From assembly GCA_963556695.1 (NCBI GenBank), contig CAUWAG010000008.1, positions 1,550,001 through 1,614,000 of the forward strand: 64,000 nucleotides of DNA, given 5' to 3'. The notes beneath the pieces were generated by a model. That model was not told the DNA's origin. It did no database searches and saw only the letters and a list, made by a program, of their open reading frames with translations. The DNA is from Anthostomella pinea (taxonomy: Eukaryota; Ascomycota; Sordariomycetes; Xylariales; Xylariaceae). Shown piece after piece: positions 1 through 12,174 of the stretch; position 1 is the first letter of the stretch; the number at the start of each line of letters is the position of its first letter. Both the position numbers and the translations under genes were made by a program.

Positions 1-1695
1 TCGATTATATTCCGTCTCAGTCCGAGTCCGACCGAGGCTCTCGGGGCTGTCGGGGTAGCCGTTGGCATCTCGCCACCTGGGGTTCTCCTGTGGGCTGGTT
101 TCCAGCGCGCTCATCCGCACGAAGTTGCTGAGTGAATAGTGGCGGAGACGGTCCATTTTAAAGAAGACGTAGCCGCGCCGACGAATGGGGTTGGCTCGCT
201 CCCTTAGGAAGTCCAGCGGCCGGACAACGTGAGGCGTCACGCGGTTGTCGATGTTATACACGACCCATGCCTCGGTGTCTGCTTCGACATCGTTGTCGTC
301 AAACGAGCGCGCCGGATCCTTGAACACTTGTCTGCCAGGCTGTTGCGCGAGCTGTCTAAACACACCTCTAAACAAGAAATCCCTGGTCCTTATCCGCCTT
401 ACACGATACTGGGAAGGACAATATGTTTGACACAACAGCCTCCGCCGGCTGTCAGCGTCCATCTTGAGGGTTTCCGAGAGGAATACTATGCCCTTCGACA
501 ACAAAACGTCTACCCATTCAAGTTGCGCTAGGCCGTCCTGGAAAATCTCTGGCGGAATTACCTTACCGTAATTCCACCCGGTGTGATCGCGGCCGGCATA
601 GCGGGCTGTTTGGGACGGGTCGCTAGCCAGAGCGGCGTGATGTTCCAGACCGAGTCGGTACTCTTCGAAGAGAGCTGCCAGGATGAGGAGCCACTGCAGC
701 CTGAGATACTGATAAATGGTAAAGACTCCCTCAATCTCGCACGAGCTCAGACCCGCCAGAGGCGACTGTGCCGTCCGCCAGCGATTGTAGTCCGCAATTC
801 TGGCTGGGCGAACTGCATTTGCCGCACGGCCTTGCATGAGGGCGAGGGTATCCTCTGCGAATTGGCGAGTTTTGTTGTCCAGATCGAGAGCGTGGATGAT
901 TTCCCAATATCCTGTGATCTTGCAAGAGGTATCACATAATGCTTGGAAGCGGTAGAATGCCCTCAGGAGCCTCTCGCGCTCCACGGGGTCGAGATCCACG
1001 GTGCCCCTGATTGGTGACATATTTCGGGCATGAACAGCTATGTTAGACTGTACATCATCTATGTACACGCTTTCGTGAGCGAACGGTGGCGGCGAATGGT
1101 GCGCGAGCGAAGGGTTCAGGCTCAGGGCTTTCCGCGTGAAGTCGTTACTAAAATTCAAAACAGCGGTGCACATTGGCGAGATGCGATTGAGGTTCTGGAA
1201 ACTGTAGAGGACATTTTGGTTAGTGGCGGCGTTCGTGTAATACCTGTCGAACTTTTCGACCTTTCGACTGAACAGCTCCGGGAACGGGTCCGCTCTTAGG
1301 AACTGGGTACGGTTTGCCAAGCGATACTCAATGTCCCACATGGCGTTGCAGGGGTTGGGCATCATGAGAATCGTCAGCAGAAGACGCTGGATCCCGGGTG
1401 AGAAGAGCCTCCGCATGGTGTTCTCCGAGTAGGCTTGGAACCTGGCCAGAGTGGCGGGGGCTGGCACAGGCACGGTAGGGGGTAATCTAGGATCGCCGCC
1501 TTGGGGACCACTAAGGTGTATCCAGTAGTCGAGGAATTCTCTTTGCGTGAGTGCATAGTTGACGATGTCTTCAGGATCACCCAGCTTCTCAGCTGTCTCA
1601 AGGATGAGTTCTAAGGGCAGCTGGGTTGTCCCAGTACCCCCAGTACACCCGGTGGACCGGGGCACTGAAAAGTACTTCTCAATGGGAGTAGCCAT
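1..1695 (-). CDS. F-box-like hypothetical protein, 3' end cut by the window edge
   Basis: Reading the minus strand from an ATG at 1695 gives 565 codons with no stop and no intron, running off the left edge, so the C-terminus is missing. The N-terminus (about residues 25-60) contains a hydrophobic/acidic stretch, LPLELILETAEKLGDPEDI followed by VNYALTQREFLDYW, which resembles the start of an F-box (LPxELxxxIxxxL). The rest is Arg- and aromatic-rich and soluble, without membrane segments or recognised catalytic motifs. F-box proteins are usually SCF ubiquitin-ligase adaptors; that role is inferred from the N-terminus only. Codon quality is even throughout, so the frame is convincing although the product is uncharacterised. 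The ATG lies in a CCATGG context. Confidence 0.75.
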   Translation of the reverse strand, partial: MATPIEKYFSVPRSTGCTGGTGTTQLPLELILETAEKLGDPEDIVNYALTQREFLDYWIHLSGPQGGDPRLPPTVPVPAPATLARFQAYSENTMRRLFSPGIQRLLLTILMMPNPCNAMWDIEYRLANRTQFLRADPFPELFSRKVEKFDRYYTNAATNQNVLYSFQNLNRISPMCTAVLNFSNDFTRKALSLNPSLAHHSPPPFAHESVYIDDVQSNIAVHARNMSPIRGTVDLDPVERERLLRAFYRFQALCDTSCKITGYWEIIHALDLDNKTRQFAEDTLALMQGRAANAVRPARIADYNRWRTAQSPLAGLSSCEIEGVFTIYQYLRLQWLLILAALFEEYRLGLEHHAALASDPSQTARYAGRDHTGWNYGKVIPPEIFQDGLAQLEWVDVLLSKGIVFLSETLKMDADSRRRLLCQTYCPSQYRVRRIRTRDFLFRGVFRQLAQQPGRQVFKDPARSFDDNDVEADTEAWVVYNIDNRVTPHVVRPLDFLRERANPIRRRGYVFFKMDRLRHYSLSNFVRMSALETSPQENPRWRDANGYPDSPESLGRTRTETEYNR

Positions 1696-3849
1696 GGCGA
1701 GGAGGACTAGTGACTAGGCCTTGTCTTACTTACGAATTTCTGTCGAGGTTAGTATAGTGATTATGAGAAATGGTGTTGGTTGGTAACTGGATCATTCACG
1801 AGGGCGTTACCAATACTTGTTTATGTAACATACATGGAGACCTCTTTGAAAGAGAAGTCCTGTATCTAACCTCTTGTAAGAACAAGGACATTGTTATGTT
1901 CTTTATGGCCCTTGCAACAAGGCTTACTACTCGCCGCTCACACTCAAGCAAAGGGTCACTCGCTGGCGTCTGGGCTAATACGCCATTATCCGTCGGCAGG
2001 CTGGTGGTGGAATGAGACTGCCCCCTTTGTGGTAGATCACTTCTATGATTTGAAAGCACGAGGAGAGGTCGTGAAAGAACATTGCCCCTGAAACCATCCC
2101 TTTCAACACTGAGCAACGTCGCCAAGCGGCCCGCTCTGGATCGAGTCCGAGACCCTCCTAGAGTAGTGATACGCTTTGCCAACCTCGAGATAAGTCATCT
2201 TGACACACAAAGTGAACACTTAGTGATAGACGTGAGCGTGGAAAGCTCACTCCGTATCTGACCTAAACGCTGCCTGGTCTGTGTTTCGGGGCAGCCGGAA
2301 AGCCTCACGACGATTCCAGCGCTGATTGCTCATGACAAGTGCCGGGATCGTAGCCTTTGAAGACATAACAGAAGAAGCCTGCGAGTAATGAAGAGTATGT
2401 TCGATAAATCTGATGTATTATCTCCGCGAACTCTTCAGCCCTTCTGCTGCCCGCCCTTCAAAGACCACTTTTGAATTCAAACTCGACGTCTTGGGGTGGA
2501 CGAGGTTCACACAGTAAGGGATTTCAACAAGTGTATGACTCCAAGGGCAACGCATATCAATAGTTTCATATCGCAACGCCCAGAGCTAAAATACTCAGTG
2601 GTGCACTTCCGATAAAAAACTTACGGTATAATACTCCAGATCAACAGTACCTCCCCTTCATAGGGTCCCCGAGGCGAAGCGCCGAATAACATAGTAAATA
2701 TCGACCGGAAATTTGGGGGTTTGGGCCGATGCGAAGATGGCTGCAACGACCAACACTGTTATGTGGCTGCTTGACATATAATTTATTATAAAGACTGGCT
2801 TCAAGATCTTGCCATCTCATGTTTGGCCACTGGTCATAAAGTCGCGATAGGTAGTACAGTAGTTTGGTTGTACGGGGCGGCCAACCCTAGCCCCTCACTT
2901 AGCGGCTGACCCCTTTTCGAAGATGGATCTAACGGCGTCTACTCGAATCATCACATCGTGTTAGACACCTCCATCAGACAACAAGCTTGCGGCATTTCGA
3001 CGTGGCCTGCAAGAAACGAGGGAAAGACCAAGAGATACTGAAATCCAGCACAAAGAACGCCACATCTCCGCCGGCAGAGTTTTCGTCAACGCTTTGCTCG
3101 TGATATTAGGATGGGTGCCTGGTGGCATTGGTTCGACCCGCGCAACTCAACAGAAGACCAGTTCTCACAGAGGTGCAATGGCGACGCGTTGCGGCTGCTG
3201 CATACGTGTAGCTTTAGATTTAAGGGGAAAGCTTTCGCCCTATGCAAGAATGTATATCCGAGCCCGCATCTGCAAGTGCCCAGCTGGAGGCGCCCGGGCC
3301 AGGTGGTGGTACCTAGGTACTTCCCTTGGCGCAGGTGCAACCTGAAAGCCCCCGCCATGATGACCCGGAAGATGCACAGACGGCGGCCTTGAAGCCCCTG
3401 GAATGCTCGGCGGAGCTCCCTGGCAAAGATCCCACCTGGGCATTGTTTACATGCACGAGAGGGGCAATCTCATAATTTGACACCCCCTCGTTTACATGAG
3501 GTACACATTCTCAGAGAAAATCCCACAACCACCATATTTCAACCCAATCATCCTCTGTGCTACTATTGGGGCTTTGCAAAGCGGTACGTCTGCCTAACAT
3601 CTCCTTCCATCTGTCATTCCCCCAGTCAGAGCCTGCCCGCGCTGCACCAAGCCAGATAACCCAATCTCGGAGGTGGGGCATTTCTGCGGTGATCTGGGTG
3701 ATGTTTTCTGTCAACCACAGCTAGCGATATAGCCCGGCTCTCTTTTTGGACCCTGAGGCTAACAACTTCTTCTCCGTCCAACACAGATTGCCAGCACCTT
3801 CTCGCACATACATCCGCACTTTCAACACATCTATCCCGACATCGCCAAC
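1696..3849. other. Intergenic, no supported gene
   Basis: About 2.1 kb between the divergent F-box-like gene and the RanBP1 gene. Only overlapping short ORFs of unlike composition are present on both strands, none with a recognisable motif. The last 100 bases before 3850 are pyrimidine-rich and probably hold the 5' UTR and promoter of the RanBP1 gene. Confidence 0.6.
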
Positions 3850-4782
3850 ATGAGTACTACCGAGAACACCGAGCCTAAGGTCGAGGAGACCAAGCCCGCC
3901 GAGGGGAGCGACAGCAAGCCCCTCGCTTCGTCCTCCGTTTTCTCCATGTTTGGTGGTGGCGCAAAGAAGGAGAAGAAGGACGACGACGAGGACCGTGGCG
4001 ACAACTCTGGCAGTGCCAAGGCCCAGCGCGACGCTGCCGCTGCCGCTAAAGGCGACGAGGAGGTGAGAGCCGCCCTCCCATGCCTGCGTTCACGCTGTTC
4101 TATTCAGCAAGTTGTAGTCTGACACATCGTCATACAGGAAGCACCCCCTGAGTCGGAAGACGTGCACTTCGAGCCCGTGGTCAAGCTTACCGAGCAAGTC
4201 GAGACCGTCACACACGAGGAATCCGAGGAGCAGGTCTTCAACATGCGCTGCAAGATGTTCAAGTTCGTTCAGGAGACTCGCGAGTGGAAGGAGCGCGGTA
4301 CCGGCCCCCTCCGCCTGCTGAAGCACAAGGAGAATGGCAAGACTCGCCTGGTCATGCGACGAGACAAGACCCTCAAAGTTTGCGCCAACCACTACAGTAC
4401 GCCCAGCTACGTCCCTACAGATGTTGCCTGACGGTACGGCTACTAACAACAACCCCCTAGTTACCCCCGATATGACGATCGCTCCCATGTCTACTAGCGA
4501 CCGCGCTTGGCTCTGGAACGTTGCCGCCGATGTTAGCGAGGGCGAACCCGAAGCCATCACTGTGTCTGTGCGCCTGGCCAATGCTGAAAGTAGGTGATTA
4601 CCAACCGTGGGTGTAACGTGTCAAACTAACTGTCTCTAGACGCCAACCTGCTCAAGGAGGCTTGGCTCAAGGCGCAAAAGGAGAACGAGGATCTGTTCAG
4701 CGCCGAGGGAAAGAACGAGGAGCCCAAGGAGGAGGAGCCCAAGGCCGAGGAAGAGAAGAAGGAGGAGCCTGCTGCTGCGTAA
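3850..4782 (+). CDS. yrb1: Ran-specific GTPase-activating protein 1 (RanBP1 / Yrb1)
   Basis: Four exons: 3850-4062, 4138-4396, 4461-4589, 4640-4782, giving 247 aa. Introns have GTGAGA, GTACGC and GTAGGT donors; a TACTAAC branch motif lies at 4441. The product is a Ran-binding domain (about residues 75-210) flanked by acidic and Lys/Glu-rich tails. Diagnostic strings include [47 protein letters not shown] and [15 protein letters not shown]. RanBP1 binds Ran-GTP and, with RanGAP, promotes GTP hydrolysis on exported cargo complexes at the cytoplasmic face of the nuclear pore. The splice phases join perfectly through the conserved NHYITPDM segment. Family assignment is very secure; length is typical for fungi. 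Confidence 0.95.
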
Positions 4783-6076
4783 AGGCTGAAACTGTCTGCA
4801 CCTACAGTAATCCACCCCCGACCCCGTCCCATCACAGCACTTGAGGTCCCCTGTCCCGTCATCTTCGAGTCTGGTATTCTCGTCTACCCTGTCGAGTAGC
4901 TGGCCTTCGGTGTTGGGATGTAGGACACAAACCGGGCAGAGTCCATCGCATGATGGATTACGGTCTGGATGAGAGACGCATTAGATAGTCACAGACGGAC
5001 CGAGATATCCCCAGAGTCACAACATCTTGTTTCCCCCGCAGACCATTTCACAATCAATACACCTCGATCCTTCCCAACTGCTTTTCCACCCATGCCGTCA
5101 ACGGACTAGAGACCACGTTTGCAGTGCATTTACATTGAGCTAGAGGTGATTTGGCATATCCATGCGCAGTAACTTCTACCTTCATAGGTATGTAGTATGA
5201 TCACTACTCTGCCTACCTGATCTGGTCGCGCGGCTCTTACTTGATGATCTTGATCTTCTTAGCATGCCGTGAACAGACTGGTCTTGTCGATTGAGTAGTA
5301 GGTATAGTAGGTGGTTTGCGTTGTCGACTATGTCTCACAATATGTGACTAGGAAGCCTACATAAGCAGCCTGTAGGCAGAGAAGTAGACAGGGTACAAGG
5401 ATGATTAACCTGCCACCTAACTAATAATCGGGAAGCGAACAGAATATGCGGATATTTCTACATTTGCTGTAATACCTACCGCGAACATATGGCAATGAGT
5501 ACGTACAACTATTATTAGCGGCTCATGTTGTCACTTCCATATATACATAAGGTACCTAGGTACCTAGGTAGATTTTATTAAGTGCATCTAATGAGAGCAC
5601 GTGACATCGCGAAAAACGTTGGTCGCATCTCCCGATCCGGCGCGTCACACCTCGGCCGCACCCCACGAAGCTGCAGAAGACTTGACCAGGTCACAACTCA
5701 CGATGACTTGCGCACATTGCTTCCTCCTACCCGTACTAACCTATCTTACCTTATCTTGATCATGATACGCAGTTCCATTTGATGCCTTACTTGCATCTCC
5801 ACCAAGCTACCGGAGTCCCGAGTCGCATACTTCGACGCCTCCATCATCTTGATAGCCGTCGCATCTCAGACGAACTAGCTTACTGCATACCTGAGGCACA
5901 CCTTAGCTACAGCGTCTCTCGATCTTCCCTGAATCACAAAACTGCTTCGCTTGGGTCAACGTTGGTCACGCTGCCTTCCGCTTTGAAGGTCTCAGACAAC
6001 CCAAAACCCGAACAACCGCTGTCTTTCTGACGAGACCTTTCGTCGATTGAGCATCTAACACAGCAGTCGGCCAATC
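4783..6076. other. Intergenic with palindromic GGTACCTAGG repeat
   Basis: About 1.3 kb between two same-strand genes. It holds the 3' UTR of the RanBP1 gene and the upstream region of the DUF4211 gene. Short ORFs at 5582-6030 show no family signature. At 5551-5570 a self-complementary CCTAGGTAC repeat (GGTACCTAGGTACCTAGGTA) is present; a shorter GGTACCTAGGTAC occurs near 3309. Confidence 0.6.
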
Positions 6077-8229
6077 ATGCCACCCAAGGGCAAGAAAAGC
6101 CAGACCCGGCTTACCTTCGAGCCTGTTGCGCCAGGGAGCTCTCCCCATTCTGGTAGCTACTCGCCTGCGAAGGTGCGCTTTACCGGCGCGGCAAGCAGCA
6201 GCCCGAGCCGCTCATCACCCATGGCACCGCCATCTTCGAAGCGGTCCGCCCGCTCCTCAAGACGCACAAAGCCAACCCAGAGCAGACTAGACCTTTCTTC
6301 TGGTATGTACAACTTCTTGACAGTTGGCCGCCGGAAGTGCCTTCTTCACTCCGGGTCTGACCATGGATGCTCGTTTCAACCTGAAAGAGACGTGACCTGG
6401 GATGTTCATCCAGGAATGAAATGCCCCTCACTATTGTCTTGTTACCGCGGTCTCTTTCGTCACTTGGCTTACATGTAGCAGGACCACCTCCGGCCAGCTT
6501 TATGCCAAGGATCCACGGAAGTACACAACGTAGCGCAGGGTCCGACTCCTCGGATGAATCTGCTGCGGAGATCGGCGATGCAGGTCACGATGAGGAAGAT
6601 GTCGACGACCTTCCTCCTATGCAAGAGGCTCTTAAGTCACGCACCCAGAGCGGCTCTGATGACAAAGTCTTTACTAAGCCTGCGGCCACAAAGGAGAACG
6701 GCAAACTCCCTCGATCATCCCAATCTGTCTCTACGAGACTCCAAAGAACCATCATCGATGACGATGACGACGATGAAGAGGACGATGATGTAGGCCCCAT
6801 TGCGCCAAGCTCATCGCTCAAACGACGACGCCCTATTGTCATTGACTTAGATGATTCAGACGACGATGCACCCTTAGCTCCACCGAGTTCCGCTATGCGA
6901 CGTTCACGTCCGGCTATCGTTGTGCTGGATGATTCGAACAGCTCTGACGACTCCGACGCGCGTGCTGCATCTCCAGCAAAGAGAAGAAAGATTTCCCATC
7001 AACCATCATCAACCCCAGATCGTCTAAGTCAAAATCGGAATCCGAAGTCCACACCAGGCAGACTCAGACGACCACAACCAAGTTCTCCTACCAAGAAAAG
7101 CGCGCACAAGGGCCATCGCTCACAGAAGCAAAAGACGATGGAACTTCTTCGACGCCGTCGAGCTGGCGAGAAGATCAGTAAGCTTACTTCTTCCGAATCC
7201 TCTTCGGATAACGATGATAAGCGAGGAATTTACGATACCGACTCAGAGGACGGTTTTGAAGCTCTGAAGGAGTTCGACGACGATGAGGAGGACGAGCCTG
7301 AAGAAGAAGCCACAACACCTCCGCGATCCGCAAAGGGCAAGACCACCTCACAAAAGGCACGCAAAAAGCCTACTGGAAGTGGGGACGATGAGAGTGAAGG
7401 CGATCTCGACGATTTCGTCACCGATGACGATGACGGTCCGATTGGTGCCCCTGCTCATCTAGATATTCCTCTGGAATTCACAGCGCAAGCCCATAAACCA
7501 CTCAAAGAACAATTCCCGCACGTCATTGAGTGGCTAGTTCACAACAAGATAAACCCAGCCTTTGAACGAAAAGACGCAGTGTATTCGAACGCGTGGCGCA
7601 AGCTTGACGACGAGGTTCACGGGCTTGCGAGCTCCAAATTCACCTCGGCGGCATGGAAGGCCGAATTTTACCGTGCCCTGAAAGGCAGACCCAAATTGGA
7701 AGCATACGAGATGAGCTCAGGTGATCGTAGCCGCGCTCTTGAGACGTGCGAGGCTTGCGGCCGAAGCGGACACCCCGCAACATGGAAGATAGAGTTCCAG
7801 GGAAGCCCTTACTACAAGGACACTCTCGCCGAGGTCGAGTCCGAATCCGACTCGGACAGCGATGGGGACAGCGACAATGACTCTGTTGACACGCAAGGCA
7901 TGACGCTGCTACCGACGAGCAAGGAGTGGTTCGTCGGCGTAGTCTGCTGCAGCAATGCCGAGACGGCACACAGCCTCATTCACTGGAAGCATGCCCTCAA
8001 GGAATGGGTCGAGGAGAAGCTCGAGGACGAAGGCTGGATGTCGGCTCAGAAGCTCAAGGAGCGCGAGAAGATGAAGGCCAAGAAGCGCAGCAAGCTCGCC
8101 AACCGCATCGTGGACGACTGGCGTGAGAGACGTATCGTCACGGCGCTCTACGGCGACTTCAAGAAAAACCTCGACGAGGCGCGCAACAAGGCGACTACAG
8201 GTCGTGGACTCCGAGGCAAATATCGTTAG
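6077..8229 (+). CDS. DUF4211-domain acidic nuclear protein
   Basis: Two exons, 6077-6302 and 6482 (or 6479)-8229, giving about 657 aa. The N-terminus is basic (PPKGKKSQTRLTFEP, then Ser/Pro/Lys/Arg-rich). The middle (about residues 85-410) is low-complexity, with several long Asp/Glu runs alternating with basic KRRR clusters that look like nuclear localisation signals. The C-terminal part from about residue 415 is the folded DUF4211 region: DFVTDDDDGPIGAP, LDIPLEFTAQAHKPLKEQF, HVIEWLVHNKINPAFERKD, then CEACGRSGHPATWKIEFQG and a charged helical tail. The paired cysteines CEAC suggest a small zinc site (inference). The family is fungal and functionally uncharacterised; composition fits a chromatin or nuclear role. 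The second intron edge is a TAGCAG tandem acceptor, so one alanine may be optional. Confidence 0.88.
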
Positions 8230-9179
8230 ACTAGGACGGGATATGGCTTCGGGTTGCGGATGGACCCTGAATCCGTTCCCCGCAGCTAGAACCCTATCAC
8301 CTTTCGGATAACACAACTCTGGATTCTAGCCACCTCATGACTGGTCCAGGAATGATGGGACGGTCTACTGGGCATCGAAGGTCGATGAACTTGGGAAAGT
8401 GGTTATCCTCTGTGGCGGGGTGTACAGCTCGTTGCAGCACGGTGAAAGGAAGACGCAGCCTACGCAGCAGTCGTTGCGTGTGCTTTATCCTGGCCATATA
8501 TCATCTCACGAATTTTCTCTGCGGTATCTTCTACCTCACGGTTCTGGCAGATGTCTGCGAATTCGGCGGGATGCGCCGACTAGCCGCCTTCAGGTTTCGC
8601 CGGGAAGATCTGCCCTTTCTGTTTGTCGTCTATCTTCATAGTTTCTGCGGATACGGGTCCGGACGAGGGGGAGCGTACAGACTGCATTGCGCGGTGTCCA
8701 TCTGCGTTTCTCTCAGTTGCGGTCGAGTCAGGTGGAAAAAGAAGAGGTACCATGAGGAAAGGCGTGCGTGTACATGCTTTGCCTGCTATGAGAGGGCGGA
8801 TGGGCATGAACCGAGAGACTAGATATCTGCTGCCATGAGAGAGTGCTGAGAACGATTTGCATGCTTTTCGCTGCTGAAGACAGGCAGACAGCATCACATG
8901 ACGGCGATAGGGCTCACTATTTCCTCACGAAGCCTACAAGCTTACGCGGGCATTTCATTTGCTAGATAGCAAAGACAAATACTGAATGATACGGATTGCA
9001 TTGCATTCCATTTCATAGAAAGACACCCGGTTATAAAGCTGGCCTTCCTCCCCAAATCTGCGTGTTTCATTTTCGTCTTCCATGTCGTTTCATTTTCGTC
9101 TTCCATTTTCGCGCTTGCAATTTTCCCAGTCTTCGCAGTCTTCGTTTCCGATCCCTAGACCAGATACCTACTACTTAAT
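8230..9179. other. Convergent intergenic region
   Basis: About 950 bases between the 3' ends of the DUF4211 gene (+) and trpC (-). Short ORFs here on both strands have no recognisable motifs. It most likely holds the two 3' UTRs and terminators. Confidence 0.6.
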
Positions 9180-11545
9180 CTACCTAATCGCCTTCGCGGC
9201 CTTGACAAACGCCCGTATCCTCTCGAGGTCCTGCTCCTTGTCGGGGCCCTCGACACCACTGCTCACATCCACCCCAACAATGCGAGCGCCGTCCTCGCCG
9301 GCGGCGCCGACGACACCGGCGACGTTGTCGGGGTCGAGACCGCCCGCTAAAAGCACCCGCAGCTCGGCGTCGCGCGCGAGCGCCGCCTTGACGTCGACGG
9401 CGTCGAGCAGCTGGCCCGACCCGGACCCGGAGTCGAACAGGGGCACGGCGTGGCAGCCGCGCGCGCCGATGCCGGGCTCGCCGGGGGCGAAGCGGCGGAT
9501 CACGGGCACGAGGATGGCGTGGGCCCACTCGATGGGCTCATCGCCGTGCAGCTGCACGACGTCGAGGCCGCAGGCGCGCTGCAGGGCCAGGACCTCGTCG
9601 AGCGGCTGGTTGCGGAACACGCCGACGAGGAGGGGGCGCGCGGTGTGCTGGAGCTTGTGGGTGGCCGAGGCGAAAAAGTCGCTGGCGGCGTTCTTGGGGA
9701 TGGTCGGTTGTTCTTGGGAGGGCGGCGTTGGGCGCGAGAACTTGTCGAGGGCGCTGCGGATGGAGCGCGCTGTGTCTGCCGTCACGGTGCGTCTGAGGCC
9801 TGGCGCGAAGATCATGCCAACGAGGTCGGCGCCGGCTTCTGCGGCTGCGAGGGCGCCTTCGGGGGTGCGGGTGCCGCATATCTTGACGAGGAAGGGTGCG
9901 GGAGTGGGCTTTTGGGACGCGGTGGTCTCGCCGGCGCAGAGCTGGCGGATGAATTGCGAAGCGTCGGGCGCGCGCATGATGGCCTCGCCGACGAGGACGG
10001 CGTTGACACCGTCCTTGTGGTTGGCGACTACGTCGTCGTGCGTGTTGATGCCGCTGAGGGCGCAGATGATGGTCTCCTTCGGCACGAGGCTGCGCAGTCT
10101 GCTGGTCGTACTGAGGTCCACCTCGAAGGACTCGAGGTTGCGGTTGTTGACACCGATAACCTTGGAGCCGAGCTTGACGGCTGTCGCCATCTCCTCCGCG
10201 TTCTGCACCTCGACCAGGGGCTCCATGCCCAGTGACAGGGAGTATTTGTAGAGTTGGGTTAGCAAGTCCACGTCCAGCATCTTCACGATGAGGAGGACTG
10301 TATCTGCGCCAGCTAATCGCGCTTCTAGGATCTGGTACTCCTCGAAGATGAACTCCTTCCGTAGCATCGCTGGTCTGTTGGGCATTGCGTTCAACACCTG
10401 TCTTACCGCACGCAGATCCTCGATGCTGCCCTTGAACCAGTCAGGCTCTGTGAGGACCGAGATAACGCTAGCTCCCGCCAATGCATACTTCTTTGCCTGG
10501 GTCGGCGCATCGATATCCATAGCAAAAATTCCTTTTGACGGAGAACCTCGCTTGATCTCGGCCATCAGAGAGACATCGAAGGGGCTCTGCCGTAGGCGGT
10601 TGACGAAAGAGATCTGTGGTGGTGCTGCGCTCAGCTTGTAGGCCGCCTCGAGGTCCTGGGGCCGCTGTGACGGGACCTCCTTCTGAGCTGCCACAGCTTC
10701 TTTCCTCCGGGCGTATATCTGCTGCAGAATGTTGTTCTTCTTGGCAGGCGGCGGTGCATCTTTGGCCAGACCGTTCGCGGCGCCGTTAGCTTGCGACTCC
10801 TTCTGAAGGCGCTCGTTGTCGGCCCAGGTGCCTCCTTGCATGCGCAGGAAGTTCTTGAACATGACCCGGCCATCTGCTGACAGAATACTCTCTGGGTGGA
10901 ATTGGACACCCTCTATTATGAGCTCCTTATGCCGCACACCCATAATGACACCCTTGGAGCCGTCGTCCTTAGGGATCCAGGATGTCACCTCCAGCACCTT
11001 CGGCAGACTAACGTTTGTCCCAGCAAGAGAATGGTATCTGGTGACGGGGAGGTTCTGCGACATCCCAGCGTATACACCCTTGGAGTCGTGAGATAGCGGC
11101 GACGTCTTCCCGTGTAAGATCTCGCCTGCTGAGCTCACCTCACCTCCGTATACATCGAAAATGCATTGCCTGGACATCATGTCAGGTGTTTTAGTCTACG
11201 CGATTTCGTTGAGGACTTGACTTACTGGCCCATGCAAACCCCGAAAATGGGAATCTTGCCTGCGAAGTGTCTGATTGCATCCCGGCTGATGCCAGAATCG
11301 GTGATCGGGTGTCCCGGGCCAGGGCTCACGACTAACTGGCTGGGGTTCTTTGCAATGAGTTCGTCGAGACTTAGCTGGTCATTTCGATATACCGTGACCT
11401 TGGCTCCCTCGAGCACAAGGTACTGGTACACATTCCAGACAAAGGAGTCGTAGTTGTCAATTAGTATGACGTTGGAAGCCGTAGGAAGTGGCGGAGATGG
11501 GTCTGGATGGTTGGGGGAATGGTCTATAATAGCCGCTGAGGCCAT
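9180..11545 (-). CDS. trpC: Trifunctional tryptophan biosynthesis protein TrpC (GATase - IGPS - PRAI)
   Basis: Two exons on the minus strand, 11545-11226 and 11169-9180, giving 769 aa; the intron has a GTAAGT donor and joins exactly through VCMGQQC. Domains in order: glutamine amidotransferase subunit of anthranilate synthase (residues about 25-235, with SPGPGHP, nucleophile Cys104 in GVCMGQ and GVQFHPES); indole-3-glycerol-phosphate synthase (about 255-515, with [23 protein letters not shown] and [14 protein letters not shown]); phosphoribosylanthranilate isomerase (about 525-769, with [35 protein letters not shown] and [10 protein letters not shown]). It supplies ammonia to anthranilate synthase component I and performs the isomerase and indole-glycerol-phosphate steps of tryptophan synthesis. 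Domain order and length match filamentous ascomycetes. All three active sites look intact. Confidence 0.97.
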
Positions 11546-12174
11546 GACTGACTCAATTCAGACCAACCAGTCAAATCTCGGGGAAATGGCGAATAACGCT
11601 GACGAGAGAACGAAATGATGGAATGGAATTGATCCCGGGGGTTCAGAAGCTTATTAGAATGAGCGACACGACACTGTAGGTGCGGGCGAGTTGGATAATA
11701 TGATGAAGCAGCAGTTCAATCAATCACATCTCACTGATGGATAAATTCGGTCGATTTACGGGGTCATGTACCCGGAAGGGCATATTCCTATATCGGGTCG
11801 AAGGATGCCCACTGGCGGAGGTCCACGGTAGGCCGTCTTCACGAGGCTGAGATGCCTGTTGAATCCGATTGGGCACTAAGCTAACAATGCCGGCTGTTCA
11901 CAGGCCGCTACTGCAAGGCTACCTTACCTCATCTTGCTGGACCCTGGCAGCCTGGTGGCTCAGGTACGTACCAGCACCAGGCAGTCGAGACAGGGAGCTT
12001 GGACCTCCAACTTTCATTTTTACTGCAGGTGGGCAGCTCGAGGTGCTGAAGCTACAACCCGCTCTCATCCAAGGCGCGTCGCAATAAATAAAACACACAA
12101 AGCCGTCCTCATCTGCTGCTTCACATGCCTTTGATGCACAATCAAGTGCGCATTGTCTGCTGATCTTTGCAGCA
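11546..12174. promoter_or_regulatory. Shared divergent promoter region, trpC / NUP188
   Basis: About 630 bases between the divergent start codons of trpC (-) and the Nup188 gene (+). No convincing ORF is present. It must contain both promoters; I could not recognise a specific operator such as a Cpc1/Gcn4 site with confidence. Confidence 0.6.

Noticed and set aside
3086..3443. Cluster of four overlapping 67-93 codon ORFs
   Set aside because: Mutually overlapping on both strands with no conserved motif; typical of GC-rich non-coding DNA.
8337..8822. 161-codon plus-strand ORF after the DUF4211 gene
   Set aside because: No motifs, overlaps other short ORFs, and lies where the 3' UTR is expected.
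9082..10251. 389- and 261-codon plus-strand ORFs
   Set aside because: They are antisense shadows of the GC-rich trpC coding sequence, with no motifs of their own.
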